From: Pseudidiomarina sp. CB1
Lineage (GTDB): Bacteria; Pseudomonadota; Gammaproteobacteria; Enterobacterales; Alteromonadaceae
Assembly: GCF_024752025.1 (NCBI RefSeq)
Contig: NZ_JANTPU010000001.1
Coordinates: forward strand, 434,001 to 498,000
Length of the DNA: 64,000 nt
Direction of reading: 5' to 3'
Under the pieces are notes generated by a model. That model was not told where the DNA came from and did not search any database. It was given only the letters and a program-made list of their open reading frames with translations. Below, one piece after another: positions 7,990 to 16,400 of this stretch (positions are counted from its first letter, which is position 1; each line of letters begins with the position of its first letter). Made by a program: the position numbers and the translations under genes.

Positions 7990-8059
7990 GTACGGCTTAC
8001 GAAAAATTTGCAACAGTAAACATAACAATTCTAAGACACAGAAAAAGCAAGAGGGTTCC

Positions 8060-9259
8060 ATGACAAGAGCTAAGGTCTGTGCCGCTGCGATCGCTTTGAG
8101 CTTCAGCGCTGGCTTCAGTGCGAGTGCCAACGTAGCTGTAGCCTCGCAAGCAGAGCCGCAACAAGCTGTTGAGCAGAATACGACAGTGGGTGACTACGAT
8201 GTCATTTACGCACCTGCAATGACTGCGGACGAAGCAACACAAGCTGTGTTAACCGAGATTACTGCGACCAGCGATAGACAAGTTGCGGTGGGTGATTACG
8301 GAGTCATTGTCACGCGCGCATCGGCGAGTGAAGAATGGCAGCAAGCAGAAGTGCCGAGCAGTGTGTTCTTAACCAGTATCGATTTTGCCAATGCGAAGTT
8401 GGGTTGGGCAGTTGGGCACCATGGTGTCATTCTGCAAACCACCGATGGTGGCGTTACGTGGCAACGGCAACTCGATGGCTTTGAATACATTGACCTACAA
8501 GTTAAGCATTATGAACAACGTGTAGCCGAGCTCGAAGCGCGGCTTGATAGTGCCACGGAAATGGATCCAGTGGAACGCGATGATCTTGAGTTCGCCTTAG
8601 ATGATGCTTTGTTTAAATATGACTCTGCGCAAATTGCGTTAGAAGAAGGGCCGACGAAGCCGTTTCTTGACGTTCTGGCGTTATCTGCGCAAGAAATTTT
8701 TGTCGCTGGTGCATACGGCGCGTTCCTCCACAGTACGGACGGCGGCGCCACTTGGCAGATCATCGACCATTTGGTCGACAACCTCGATGGTTTTCACTTA
8801 AATGCTATTCAAGCCCATGGTGATGCGGTTTACATGGTAGGTGAATCAGGTTTGTTGTATCGCAGTCTCGATCGTGGTCAAAGCTGGGAGACCTTGGACT
8901 CACCTTATTATGGTTCCTTCTTTGGAGTTCATATTGACCAACAAGAACGACTCTGGATCTATGGCTTGCGCGGCAATATTTTTGTTAGCGAAGATCAGGG
9001 CGATAGCTTCACACAACTCTCGCTCGAAGATCCTGTAAACATTAATAATGCCATCGATGCACCGGATGGCGGCTTGTATTTCGTGGGTAATGCCGGTGTC
9101 GTGGCATACTTGAGCGAAGCGGGTGATTTGGTTGAGCGCACACATGATAGTGGCGCTGCATTGACCGATTTAGTTATTAACGCCGATGGAAGTCTTACTT
9201 TGGTCGGCCAGCGCGGTATTTTAACCATGCCGAGCAGTGCGCTAGCTGAGAAGGAGTAA
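8060..9259 (+). CDS. YCF48-related beta-propeller protein with Asp-box repeats
   Basis: The product is 399 residues with an N-terminal signal peptide (hydrophobic stretch ending SASA). At least four Asp-box/BNR-type repeats are visible: TTDGGVTWQRQ, STDGGATWQII, RSLDRGQSWETL and SEDQGDSFTQL. They are spaced as in a sialidase-like or YCF48 (HCF136) propeller. Between the first two blades is an insert of about 60 residues that looks like a coiled-coil hairpin (VKHYEQRVAELEARLDSA). The start at 8060 follows AAGAGGG; the open frame from 7988 lacks a signal peptide at its beginning. The MMPL gene begins eight bases after the stop, so the propeller is probably a periplasmic partner of that transporter. 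Photosystem assembly is irrelevant here despite the family name. Confidence 0.85.
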   Translation: MTRAKVCAAAIALSFSAGFSASANVAVASQAEPQQAVEQNTTVGDYDVIYAPAMTADEATQAVLTEITATSDRQVAVGDYGVIVTRASASEEWQQAEVPSSVFLTSIDFANAKLGWAVGHHGVILQTTDGGVTWQRQLDGFEYIDLQVKHYEQRVAELEARLDSATEMDPVERDDLEFALDDALFKYDSAQIALEEGPTKPFLDVLALSAQEIFVAGAYGAFLHSTDGGATWQIIDHLVDNLDGFHLNAIQAHGDAVYMVGESGLLYRSLDRGQSWETLDSPYYGSFFGVHIDQQERLWIYGLRGNIFVSEDQGDSFTQLSLEDPVNINNAIDAPDGGLYFVGNAGVVAYLSEAGDLVERTHDSGAALTDLVINADGSLTLVGQRGILTMPSSALAEKE

Positions 9260-9266
9260 TCTCGCA

Positions 9267-11606
9267 ATGTCTGAACAACAAACACAATTAAAAGACAAAA
9301 GCGTGTTTCTTGAGCGCGTGATTTTTAATTTCCGTCCAATGTGGTTAGTGCTATTCGCGCTGTTGACGCTATTTCTCGGTTGGCACGCAAGTCAGGTACG
9401 TCCTGAAGCCAGTCTGACAAAGATGATTCCGACCAACCATCCATTTATTCAAAACTACTTTGACTATCGTGATGATCTTGCCAGTTTAGGTAATGTGGTA
9501 CGGATTGCGGTAGAGACGACTGAAGGCACGATTTTTACTCCGGAATTCCAGAAGACATTACAGGAGATCACGGACGAAGTGTTCTTTATCCCAGGCGTTG
9601 ACCGAGCTGGGTTAAAGAGTATTTGGACGCCAAACGTTCGCTGGAGTGAAGTCACGGAAGAAGGTTTTGTCGGCGGTCCAGTCATTCCTGATAACTGGGA
9701 TGCTTCGGAACAGTCGCTCGAACAGTTGCGCACTAATGTTTTACGGTCGGGCGAAGTAGGCAACTTGGTCGCTAATAACTTCAAATCGGCACTGATTTAC
9801 GTACCGTTGAATGAAGTTAACCCTGATACCGGGGAAGCACTCGATTACCAAACCTTTTCTGAGCAACTCGAAGAAAAAATCCGCGATAAATATCAAACCG
9901 ATAAGGTAAAAATTCATATCACCGGTTTTGCGAAAATTATTGGTGACTTGATCGAAGGCGCTATGCAAGTCGGCTTATTTTTCTTGCTTGCTTTAGTTAT
10001 TACGCTGGTGATGTTATTTGCCTACAGTCGCTGTTGGCGGAGTTCTTTCACGGTACTCGGCTGTTCAATTATCGCGGTCATTTGGCAGCTAGGTATTATC
10101 AAACTTATCGGTAGCGGCATTAACCCGTACTCGATGTTAGTGCCATTCTTAGTATTTGCCATTGGCGTAAGTCATGGCGTGCAGATCATCAATGCGATGA
10201 GCGCCAACCGCGTCGATGGACATGATCGTACCAAGGCAGCACGTCTGGCATTTCGTGCGCTCTACATCGCAGGTTTAACCGCACTAGTGTCTGATGCGAT
10301 TGGCTTCACCACCTTGATGGTTATTGATATCGCCGTTATTCAGGAACTTGCCATTGCCGCAAGTATTGGTGTGGCTGTGGTGGTGCTGACCAATCTTGGG
10401 CTGTTACCGATCATCATGTCGTACGGTGGTATTTCAGAACGAGGTCGTGCCTACAGCGAAAAGGTTCGTCATGAAAGCCATCCGATTCTGACCTTCTTTG
10501 AACGGTTTTCTGAGCCAAAGTGGGCGTACAGTGCACTGGTCGTTGCCTTGGTTGGACTCTCATGGGGTTTAATTCAAGGGCAAAATATGAAAATCGGTGA
10601 CCTTGACGCTGGGGCGCCAGAGCTGCGGCCGGATAGCCGTTATAACCTTGATAATCAGTTCATTGTCGACAACTACAGCTCGAGCACTGACATCTTTGTT
10701 GTCATGGCAGCTACTGAGCCCTCACAGTGTATTGCTTACGATAATTTAGAGGTTATGGACCGCTTTAGCTGGCATATGGAAAATACGCCAGGCGTGCAAG
10801 ATGTGAAGTCTGTGGTTTATGTCGCCAAAATGGGCGGTTATGCTTTGAATGAGGGTAACTTGAAGTGGTTCAGCTTGAATCGCAATCAATACGTACTCAA
10901 TGCGAATACGGGCCGTACACCGCCAGGTTTGATCAACCCTGATTGTTCAATGGCGCCGATCATTATTTATTTGAATGATCACAAAGCCGAAACGCTCAAA
11001 ACAGTTGTTAATGCAGTAGATACCTTTAATGCTGAGTACCAGCAAGAAGGCCTTGAGCTGCTGATGGCAGCGGGTAATTCCGGGATTGAAGCTGCCACAA
11101 ACTCGGTCATCGAGACTGCGCAGTACAAAATGCTGCTGTGGGTTTATGGCGTAGTCATCGTGTTAGTGTTCATCACCTTCCGTAGTTTGCGTACGGTGGC
11201 ATGTATTGTGTTGCCACTAGCCTTAACTACGATCATGAGTCAGGGCTTAATGGCGACGCTTGGTATTGGTGTTAAAGTCGCGACCTTACCTGTGATTGCA
11301 CTGGGCGTCGGTATCGGTGTGGATTATGGTATCTATATTTACGCGAAGATCAAAGAAGGACTCGAGCGCGGTATGCATTTGAACGAATGCTATAAGTACG
11401 CTCTCGATAGCACCGGTAAAGCTGTTGGCTTCACCGGTCTTACGCTGGCAATTGGTGTGGCGACATGGATTTTCTCGCCGATTAAATTCCAAGCCGATAT
11501 GGGGATTTTGCTGACCTTCATGTTCTTGTGGAATATGTTGGGAGCGCTGATCTTAATCCCAGCTCTAGCGCGTCTATTTGCGCGCTTTGGCAAGCGTATT
11601 CATTAA
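9267..11606 (+). CDS. MMPL/RND-superfamily transporter
   Basis: The product has 779 residues with the RND double-repeat layout: one transmembrane helix near residues 22-42, a periplasmic domain to about 230, five helices to about 390, a seventh near 415-435, a second periplasmic domain, and five helices from about 620 to 770. Transport-domain residues include VFAIGVSHGVQ in the first half and ALGVGIGVDYGIYIYAK in the second, where the Asp-Tyr pair resembles the proton relay of MmpL and hopanoid transporters. It is shorter than AcrB-type drug pumps, which favours lipid or hydrophobic-molecule export. AAGGAG precedes the start, and the gene is co-transcribed with the YCF48 gene. The substrate is unknown. 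Confidence 0.88.
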   Translation: MSEQQTQLKDKSVFLERVIFNFRPMWLVLFALLTLFLGWHASQVRPEASLTKMIPTNHPFIQNYFDYRDDLASLGNVVRIAVETTEGTIFTPEFQKTLQEITDEVFFIPGVDRAGLKSIWTPNVRWSEVTEEGFVGGPVIPDNWDASEQSLEQLRTNVLRSGEVGNLVANNFKSALIYVPLNEVNPDTGEALDYQTFSEQLEEKIRDKYQTDKVKIHITGFAKIIGDLIEGAMQVGLFFLLALVITLVMLFAYSRCWRSSFTVLGCSIIAVIWQLGIIKLIGSGINPYSMLVPFLVFAIGVSHGVQIINAMSANRVDGHDRTKAARLAFRALYIAGLTALVSDAIGFTTLMVIDIAVIQELAIAASIGVAVVVLTNLGLLPIIMSYGGISERGRAYSEKVRHESHPILTFFERFSEPKWAYSALVVALVGLSWGLIQGQNMKIGDLDAGAPELRPDSRYNLDNQFIVDNYSSSTDIFVVMAATEPSQCIAYDNLEVMDRFSWHMENTPGVQDVKSVVYVAKMGGYALNEGNLKWFSLNRNQYVLNANTGRTPPGLINPDCSMAPIIIYLNDHKAETLKTVVNAVDTFNAEYQQEGLELLMAAGNSGIEAATNSVIETAQYKMLLWVYGVVIVLVFITFRSLRTVACIVLPLALTTIMSQGLMATLGIGVKVATLPVIALGVGIGVDYGIYIYAKIKEGLERGMHLNECYKYALDSTGKAVGFTGLTLAIGVATWIFSPIKFQADMGILLTFMFLWNMLGALILIPALARLFARFGKRIH

Positions 11607-11625
11607 GGTATACACGACCTAATGA

Positions 11626-13242
11626 CTAGGTGCCGACCTTAGCTGCATCAGCTAGGATAAAGTCGGCACCGACATCTGCGATAACCATTGTTGGTGCGTT
11701 GGTATTGCCACTAATTACGCTTGGCATAATCGACGCATCAATAACACGTAAACCTTCCACTCCACGTACGCGTAATTTCGCATCGACGACTGCATCCTTA
11801 TCATTGCCCATACGACAGGTTGAAGTCGGGTGGTAGATCAAGCCGCAGTGCCGATAGATCCGCTCAAGCAATTCTTCTTCGCTAGTGGTTTTCCCGGGGA
11901 GTACCTCACCACCGTTATGCGCAGCCATTGCTGGCTGGTCCATGATCTCGCGGATTTGCTGTACGCCCGAGAGCAGTGCACGACGGTCTTCTTGATTGTG
12001 TAAGAAATCATAGGTAAAGCCCGGCGCCGTACGCACATCTTTGCTGTGCAAATAGAGCCGCCCACGCGCTTCGGGTCTTAACACGCAGACATGGCAGGCA
12101 AAACCGTGACGAAATGCGGCGGTCAGGTCATAGCCACTATCATCGAAGCGGGTCGGCACCAGATGCAGTTGCAAATCAGGCGTGTCTACGTTGTCACGAC
12201 TACGGATAAAACCACCGACTTCGGCAGGTGGGTGGGCGAGGGCACCATCGCGCGTGCGCCAATATTTTAAGGTTTGTCCAGCAAGCTTACTTAAGCCGAT
12301 CGGGCCCAAGCTCAAACTGTCCTTTTGGGCATTGCGATAATGTACGAGCACATCGACATGCTCTTGCAAGTTGGCGCCAACGGCCGGCCGTTCAACCACC
12401 GCTACAAGACCGTGGCGGCGCAATTCTTCTGGGCAGCCAATGCCGGATAACATAAGGAGCTGCGGAGAATGGAAAGCGCCCGCACTTAGGATAACTTCAC
12501 GTTCTGCCTTTAAGTGTTCGTGCTGATTGCCTTTGCGGATGAGCACGCCATCAGTGCGTTGTCCTTTGAAGGTGACGCGTTCGACTTGAGCATTGGTAAA
12601 TACGGTTAAATTCGGCCGTTCGAGAGCAGGTTCTAAAAACGCGCGCCGCGTACCAAATCGCTCACCTTTATAAATGGTAAATTGAAAAGCGCCAACGCCA
12701 TATAAATCTGCGCCATTGAAGTCACGGTTGTGGGGAATACCAGCTTGCACCGCTGCGTCGATAAAGCGCTTTGATACCTCATAAAAGGGTTCAACATCGC
12801 TCACATGTAGCGGCCCTTGGTCACCATGAAAAGCATCAGCGCCGCGTTCATTCTGTTCAAGCCGCTTAAAGCGTTCAAGAATTTGGGGCCAAGCCCAGTC
12901 GGCACTACTCACACTGGCCCAGTACTCATAGTCGCTAGGTGCTCCACGGGTATAAATCATGGCATTAATAGCACTACTGCCGCCAAGACCTTTGCCACGC
13001 GGGGTGTAAAGTCCCTTGCCGCCCCGCAGATGCTGGTCCTCGCTACGGAGCATCCAGTTTAAGCGTTTGTTATGCATCATGGCAGCAACACCACCTGGCA
13101 TGGTGACAAAAGGCGACTTGCCACTGCCTCCGGCTTCTAAAAGGGCAACTTGATAAGCACCACAGCGCGACAAGCGCTCAGCGAGGACGCAACCTGCGCT
13201 GCCGCCGCCAACAATAACGAAGTCAAAAGTGGTGCTCGTCAT
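11626..13242 (-). CDS. GMC-family FAD-dependent oxidoreductase (choline dehydrogenase-like)
   Basis: The product has 538 residues, the usual length for bacterial choline or alcohol dehydrogenases of the GMC family. Visible are the FAD-binding loop [19 protein letters not shown] at residues 7-25, the first GMC signature [36 protein letters not shown], and the C-terminal active-site region [10 protein letters not shown] with [10 protein letters not shown]. These enzymes oxidise primary alcohols to aldehydes. No betaine aldehyde dehydrogenase or choline transporter is adjacent, so choline as substrate is not supported. It lies two bases downstream of sbcB on the same strand and converges with the MMPL gene; a link to the product of that module is possible but unproven. 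Confidence 0.9.
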   Translation of the reverse strand: MTSTTFDFVIVGGGSAGCVLAERLSRCGAYQVALLEAGGSGKSPFVTMPGGVAAMMHNKRLNWMLRSEDQHLRGGKGLYTPRGKGLGGSSAINAMIYTRGAPSDYEYWASVSSADWAWPQILERFKRLEQNERGADAFHGDQGPLHVSDVEPFYEVSKRFIDAAVQAGIPHNRDFNGADLYGVGAFQFTIYKGERFGTRRAFLEPALERPNLTVFTNAQVERVTFKGQRTDGVLIRKGNQHEHLKAEREVILSAGAFHSPQLLMLSGIGCPEELRRHGLVAVVERPAVGANLQEHVDVLVHYRNAQKDSLSLGPIGLSKLAGQTLKYWRTRDGALAHPPAEVGGFIRSRDNVDTPDLQLHLVPTRFDDSGYDLTAAFRHGFACHVCVLRPEARGRLYLHSKDVRTAPGFTYDFLHNQEDRRALLSGVQQIREIMDQPAMAAHNGGEVLPGKTTSEEELLERIYRHCGLIYHPTSTCRMGNDKDAVVDAKLRVRGVEGLRVIDASIMPSVISGNTNAPTMVIADVGADFILADAAKVGT

Positions 13243-13244
13243 GT

Positions 13245-14690
13245 TTATAAACTCTGAACGTAACGATAGAGATCTTTCAGCAAAGCCTGTTTACGTTGGT
13301 CGTTGCTGGTCGCTTCGGCACATTGTTCGAGCTCGAATAAGAATGCTTCAGCTGACAATGCTTTTGGTAACGGTTCATGCAAGCGCTGCTGACAGAATGT
13401 CCGCCAGCGTTGCAATTCTTGATCTGTCAAAGTAGCTGGATAATTTCGCGCTCGGTAGCGGAATAACATCTCGGGCAGACGGTCGTCGCTGAAGTTAAGC
13501 TGCAGCGCTGCAAGTTGCTCTGGTGCGGTATCGCGAATTATTGCCATGGTTGAGCGATCTTGATCGCTAAAGAAGGCGCCACTATAGAGCTGTAACTCGG
13601 GGTCTTTAGCTACCGAGTCGTCGTTTTGGCTGTCACTCTGATAACGTACGCTTTGGATTAAACGTTCGCGTAGTTCCGGTTGCGAGGCTAACCAATTTGC
13701 GCGTTCATGCATTTCCGCCATGGGTAGCTGCCACCGCTGTTGCACAGCGTCGGTTAAAACCTTTTGCGGCGCCAAGAATGGACAGCGATTGAGCATCAAC
13801 TGTTGCGCGCCATATACGCCCCAGCCCTCAGCATGGCGTTGCTCCCGTTTGGCAAAACGCCGCTCTTGCAATTGTTCGAGGTTTAAATCGGCTAATTCTC
13901 GCGGGTCTTCTCGTAAATTCCAATAGACGATGGCGTTAGGGTTATCCTCTTGATAACCCAGTGGCATAATCAGCGATAGGCAACCGTTATCAGTACCGTA
14001 AAAGCCGGCAACATGCGCCAGTGGCGTGAAGTTTACCAGATCAATGAGGGGTTTTAGCGCTTGTTTACGCCGAATAGTGAAGGCGTAATCAAAGAGTTTT
14101 GATTGTGCTTTTTTAAGTAGTCTAGCGATAGCGATGGTGGCGTAAACGTCGGCCATGGCATCGTGAGCTTGACCATGGTCGATGCCATTGGCTTTGGTTA
14201 AATGTTCAAGGCGCATGCTGATCTGCCCCGCTTCGTTGGTTGGCCATTCAATGCCATCGGGGCGCAAGGCATAGCAGGCGCGGACCACGTCAATCAGATC
14301 CCAGCGCGAGTTATTGTTTTGCCAAGTGTGGGCGTAAGGATCGATAAAATTGCGGTAGAACAGGTGCCGCGTCACTTCATCATCAAAACTTACCGAGTTA
14401 TAGCCGATAATGGTGGTGTTTGGCGTACTAAACTCCGCCGCAATCTTGCCCGCGAAGGTGGTCTCGTTCATGCCTTGGGTAAGTGGATGTTGCGGCGTAA
14501 TGCCAGTGATCAACACTGCTTGTGGGTGCGGCAAAAAGTCAGGAGTAGGTTGACTGTAGATTGTCAAAGGCCGACCACTGGGCTCAAGGTCCAGATTAGT
14601 ACGCAGCCCGGCAAATTGTGCAGGGCGATCCACTTGAGGATTGGCGCCCCATGTTTCGTAGTCGTGCCAGTAGAAAGTTTCTTGTGTCAT
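13245..14690 (-). CDS. sbcB: Exodeoxyribonuclease I
   Basis: The product has 481 residues, near the 475 of E. coli ExoI, a processive 3'-5' single-strand DNA exonuclease used in mismatch repair and recombination. The DEDD exonuclease motifs are present: HDYETWG at residues 9-15 with Asp10 and Glu12, the central LGYNSVSFDDEVTRHLFYRNF-like stretch, and HDAMADVYATIAIARLL. The SH3-like and helical C-terminal domains follow with normal length. The gene reads away from the asparaginase gene; the GMC oxidoreductase follows two bases after its stop, so the two share a transcript despite unrelated functions. Confidence 0.96.
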   Translation of the reverse strand: MTQETFYWHDYETWGANPQVDRPAQFAGLRTNLDLEPSGRPLTIYSQPTPDFLPHPQAVLITGITPQHPLTQGMNETTFAGKIAAEFSTPNTTIIGYNSVSFDDEVTRHLFYRNFIDPYAHTWQNNNSRWDLIDVVRACYALRPDGIEWPTNEAGQISMRLEHLTKANGIDHGQAHDAMADVYATIAIARLLKKAQSKLFDYAFTIRRKQALKPLIDLVNFTPLAHVAGFYGTDNGCLSLIMPLGYQEDNPNAIVYWNLREDPRELADLNLEQLQERRFAKREQRHAEGWGVYGAQQLMLNRCPFLAPQKVLTDAVQQRWQLPMAEMHERANWLASQPELRERLIQSVRYQSDSQNDDSVAKDPELQLYSGAFFSDQDRSTMAIIRDTAPEQLAALQLNFSDDRLPEMLFRYRARNYPATLTDQELQRWRTFCQQRLHEPLPKALSAEAFLFELEQCAEATSNDQRKQALLKDLYRYVQSL

Positions 14691-14848
14691 ATCAGGATGA
14701 TTACGGCATTAAATGGTTTGTAAGCAGACTACCTGAATGCGCTCATTGCCGCAATTACTGCGCTTAGTGTCCATGGCAAAGCTGGCGGGCTGCGGTTAAG
14801 CGTGGCAGGATAGTAAAGACATTGTTAGACCTAATTAGGACAAAAAGA

Positions 14849-15865
14849 ATGAGAACTTTATCTGTGTTGTTGCAATCCCTCGTGTTAACTGCTGGCATGA
14901 GCACGGCGGCCTTGGCGACTGAAGATGCGCCATTCTCTATCGCTATTCACGGTGGTGCGGGCACCATTACGCGAGCTGATCTTAGCGCCGAGCAAGAAGC
15001 CGCATATCAAGCAAAGCTCACGGAAGCATTGAATGCTGGTCATGCGATTTTGGCCGACGGTGGCACGAGTATGGACGCAGTTGTTGCGGCCATACAAATT
15101 ATGGAAGAATCGCCATTGTTCAACTCTGGACGTGGGGCAGTGTATACCTTCGAGGGTGAGCATGAATTAGATGCTTCAATCATGAACGGTGCAACGTTAG
15201 AAGCGGGTGCTGTAGCCGGTGTCAAAACCGTAAAAAGCCCAATCGCTCTAGCCCGCGCTGTGATGGAAAATTCTGTTCATGTGATGCTGAGCGGCGAAGG
15301 CGCCGAGCAGTTCGCACAAGAACAGGGCTTAGAACAAGTCGATAATAGTTATTTCAATACCGAACGTCGTTATGAGCAACTCGAACGAGCGCGCGAGAAG
15401 CTCGGTGTAGCGAATAAACAAGCCTATTTGGCATTGGACGACAAATATAAGATGGGAACCGTCGGTGCGGTTGCGCTTGATCAACATGGCAATGTGGCAG
15501 CGGCAACGTCAACCGGCGGCATGACGGCAAAGCGTTATGGTCGGATTGGTGACTCACCTATTATTGGCGCCGGAACATGGGCCGATAACGCCAGTTGTGC
15601 CGTGTCGGCAACCGGCCATGGCGAGTTTTTCATTCGTTACCACGTCGCTGCTGATATTTGTAGTCGCGTAAAGTATTTGGACCAGTCGATCGAAAAAGCG
15701 GGCGATACTGTTATTCACGATGTACTGCTACCGGCAGGTGGCACCGGCGGGGTTATCATTGTTGATGCTGAGGGTAATGTTCATATGCCATTTAACACTG
15801 AGGGTATGTATCGTGCGAGTCGCATCGGCAATGGCGATATTAACGTTGCGATTTACAAAGATTGA
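14849..15865 (+). CDS. Isoaspartyl peptidase / type 2 L-asparaginase (Ntn hydrolase)
   Basis: The precursor is 338 residues with a signal peptide (VLLQSLVLTAGMSTAALA), so the enzyme should be periplasmic. FSIAIHGGAGTI at the mature N-terminus, NSGRGAVYTFEGEHELDAS and the cleavage site YKMGTVGAVALD identify the plant-type asparaginase/isoaspartyl peptidase family. Autocleavage before Thr204 would free the nucleophile; TSTGGMTAKRYGR and GTGEFFIR-like (GHGEFFIRYHVA) segments complete the active site. The enzyme hydrolyses beta-aspartyl dipeptides and asparagine. I used the ATG at 14849, which follows TAGGA; a TTG nine codons earlier is less likely. A secreted form suggests peptide scavenging or repair of isomerised envelope proteins. 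Confidence 0.92.
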   Translation: MRTLSVLLQSLVLTAGMSTAALATEDAPFSIAIHGGAGTITRADLSAEQEAAYQAKLTEALNAGHAILADGGTSMDAVVAAIQIMEESPLFNSGRGAVYTFEGEHELDASIMNGATLEAGAVAGVKTVKSPIALARAVMENSVHVMLSGEGAEQFAQEQGLEQVDNSYFNTERRYEQLERAREKLGVANKQAYLALDDKYKMGTVGAVALDQHGNVAAATSTGGMTAKRYGRIGDSPIIGAGTWADNASCAVSATGHGEFFIRYHVAADICSRVKYLDQSIEKAGDTVIHDVLLPAGGTGGVIIVDAEGNVHMPFNTEGMYRASRIGNGDINVAIYKD

Positions 15866-15885
15866 CTATACTTATCCTTAGGTTT

Positions 15886-15900
15886 CTCAAGATCTTGAGG
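15886..15900 (+). promoter_or_regulatory. Perfect 14-bp palindrome containing the Shine-Dalgarno of the CBS gene
   Basis: CTCAAGATCTTGAG is a perfect palindrome, and its right half plus the next base makes the TTGAGG ribosome-binding site nine bases before the ATG at 15909. It could be an operator for a dimeric regulator or a short hairpin hiding the site. Confidence 0.5.
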
Positions 15901-15908
15901 TAGGTATT

Positions 15909-16331
15909 ATGCATTCCATGAAAGTCGAAGATTTTATGCGTCGTCGGCCGGTGGTGTTTACCGAGGATTTACCTATTGAGGTAGCGGTGGAGCGACTGTT
16001 GCAGTCGCACCAGCGTGGCGGACCAGTGGTTGACGCTAAACGTAAAGTCATTGGTTTTTTGTCCGAGCAAGATTGTCTTGCGGCCATGTTGCGTGATACC
16101 TATCACAAAGAAATTTCAGCGAATGTTGGTGACTGTATGTACTGCGGCGAAGTCCTCAGTGTTTTCGCTGACGATTCAATAACTGATATTGCCCAACGTA
16201 TGGATGCGAAGAAACCTAAGGTGTATCCAGTGCTTGATGACGCCACCAAACAATTGGTTGGCGTGATCACCCGCACGGATGTTTTAGGAGCGATCGACCA
16301 ATACTTTCAAGATTCCTACCGGCGCCGTTAA
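15909..16331 (+). CDS. Tandem CBS-domain protein
   Basis: The product has 140 residues and consists of two CBS domains (about residues 5-60 and 75-135) with nothing else: VEDFMRRRPVVFTEDLPIEVAVERLL, GFLSEQDCLAAML, then PVLDDATKQLVGVITRTDVLGAI. Stand-alone CBS pairs bind adenine nucleotides and act as energy or ligand sensors, often on partner proteins; the partner here is unknown. A similar small CBS protein is widespread in marine gammaproteobacteria. The ribosome-binding site lies in a perfect palindrome. hrpA begins 69 bases downstream on the same strand. Confidence 0.88.
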   Translation: MHSMKVEDFMRRRPVVFTEDLPIEVAVERLLQSHQRGGPVVDAKRKVIGFLSEQDCLAAMLRDTYHKEISANVGDCMYCGEVLSVFADDSITDIAQRMDAKKPKVYPVLDDATKQLVGVITRTDVLGAIDQYFQDSYRRR

Positions 16332-16400
16332 CAAGCGGCGCACACGCTGGTAAACTAGGCACTTCTGAGTAGTAACTTCTTCAACAAGTCAGGGTCACGC

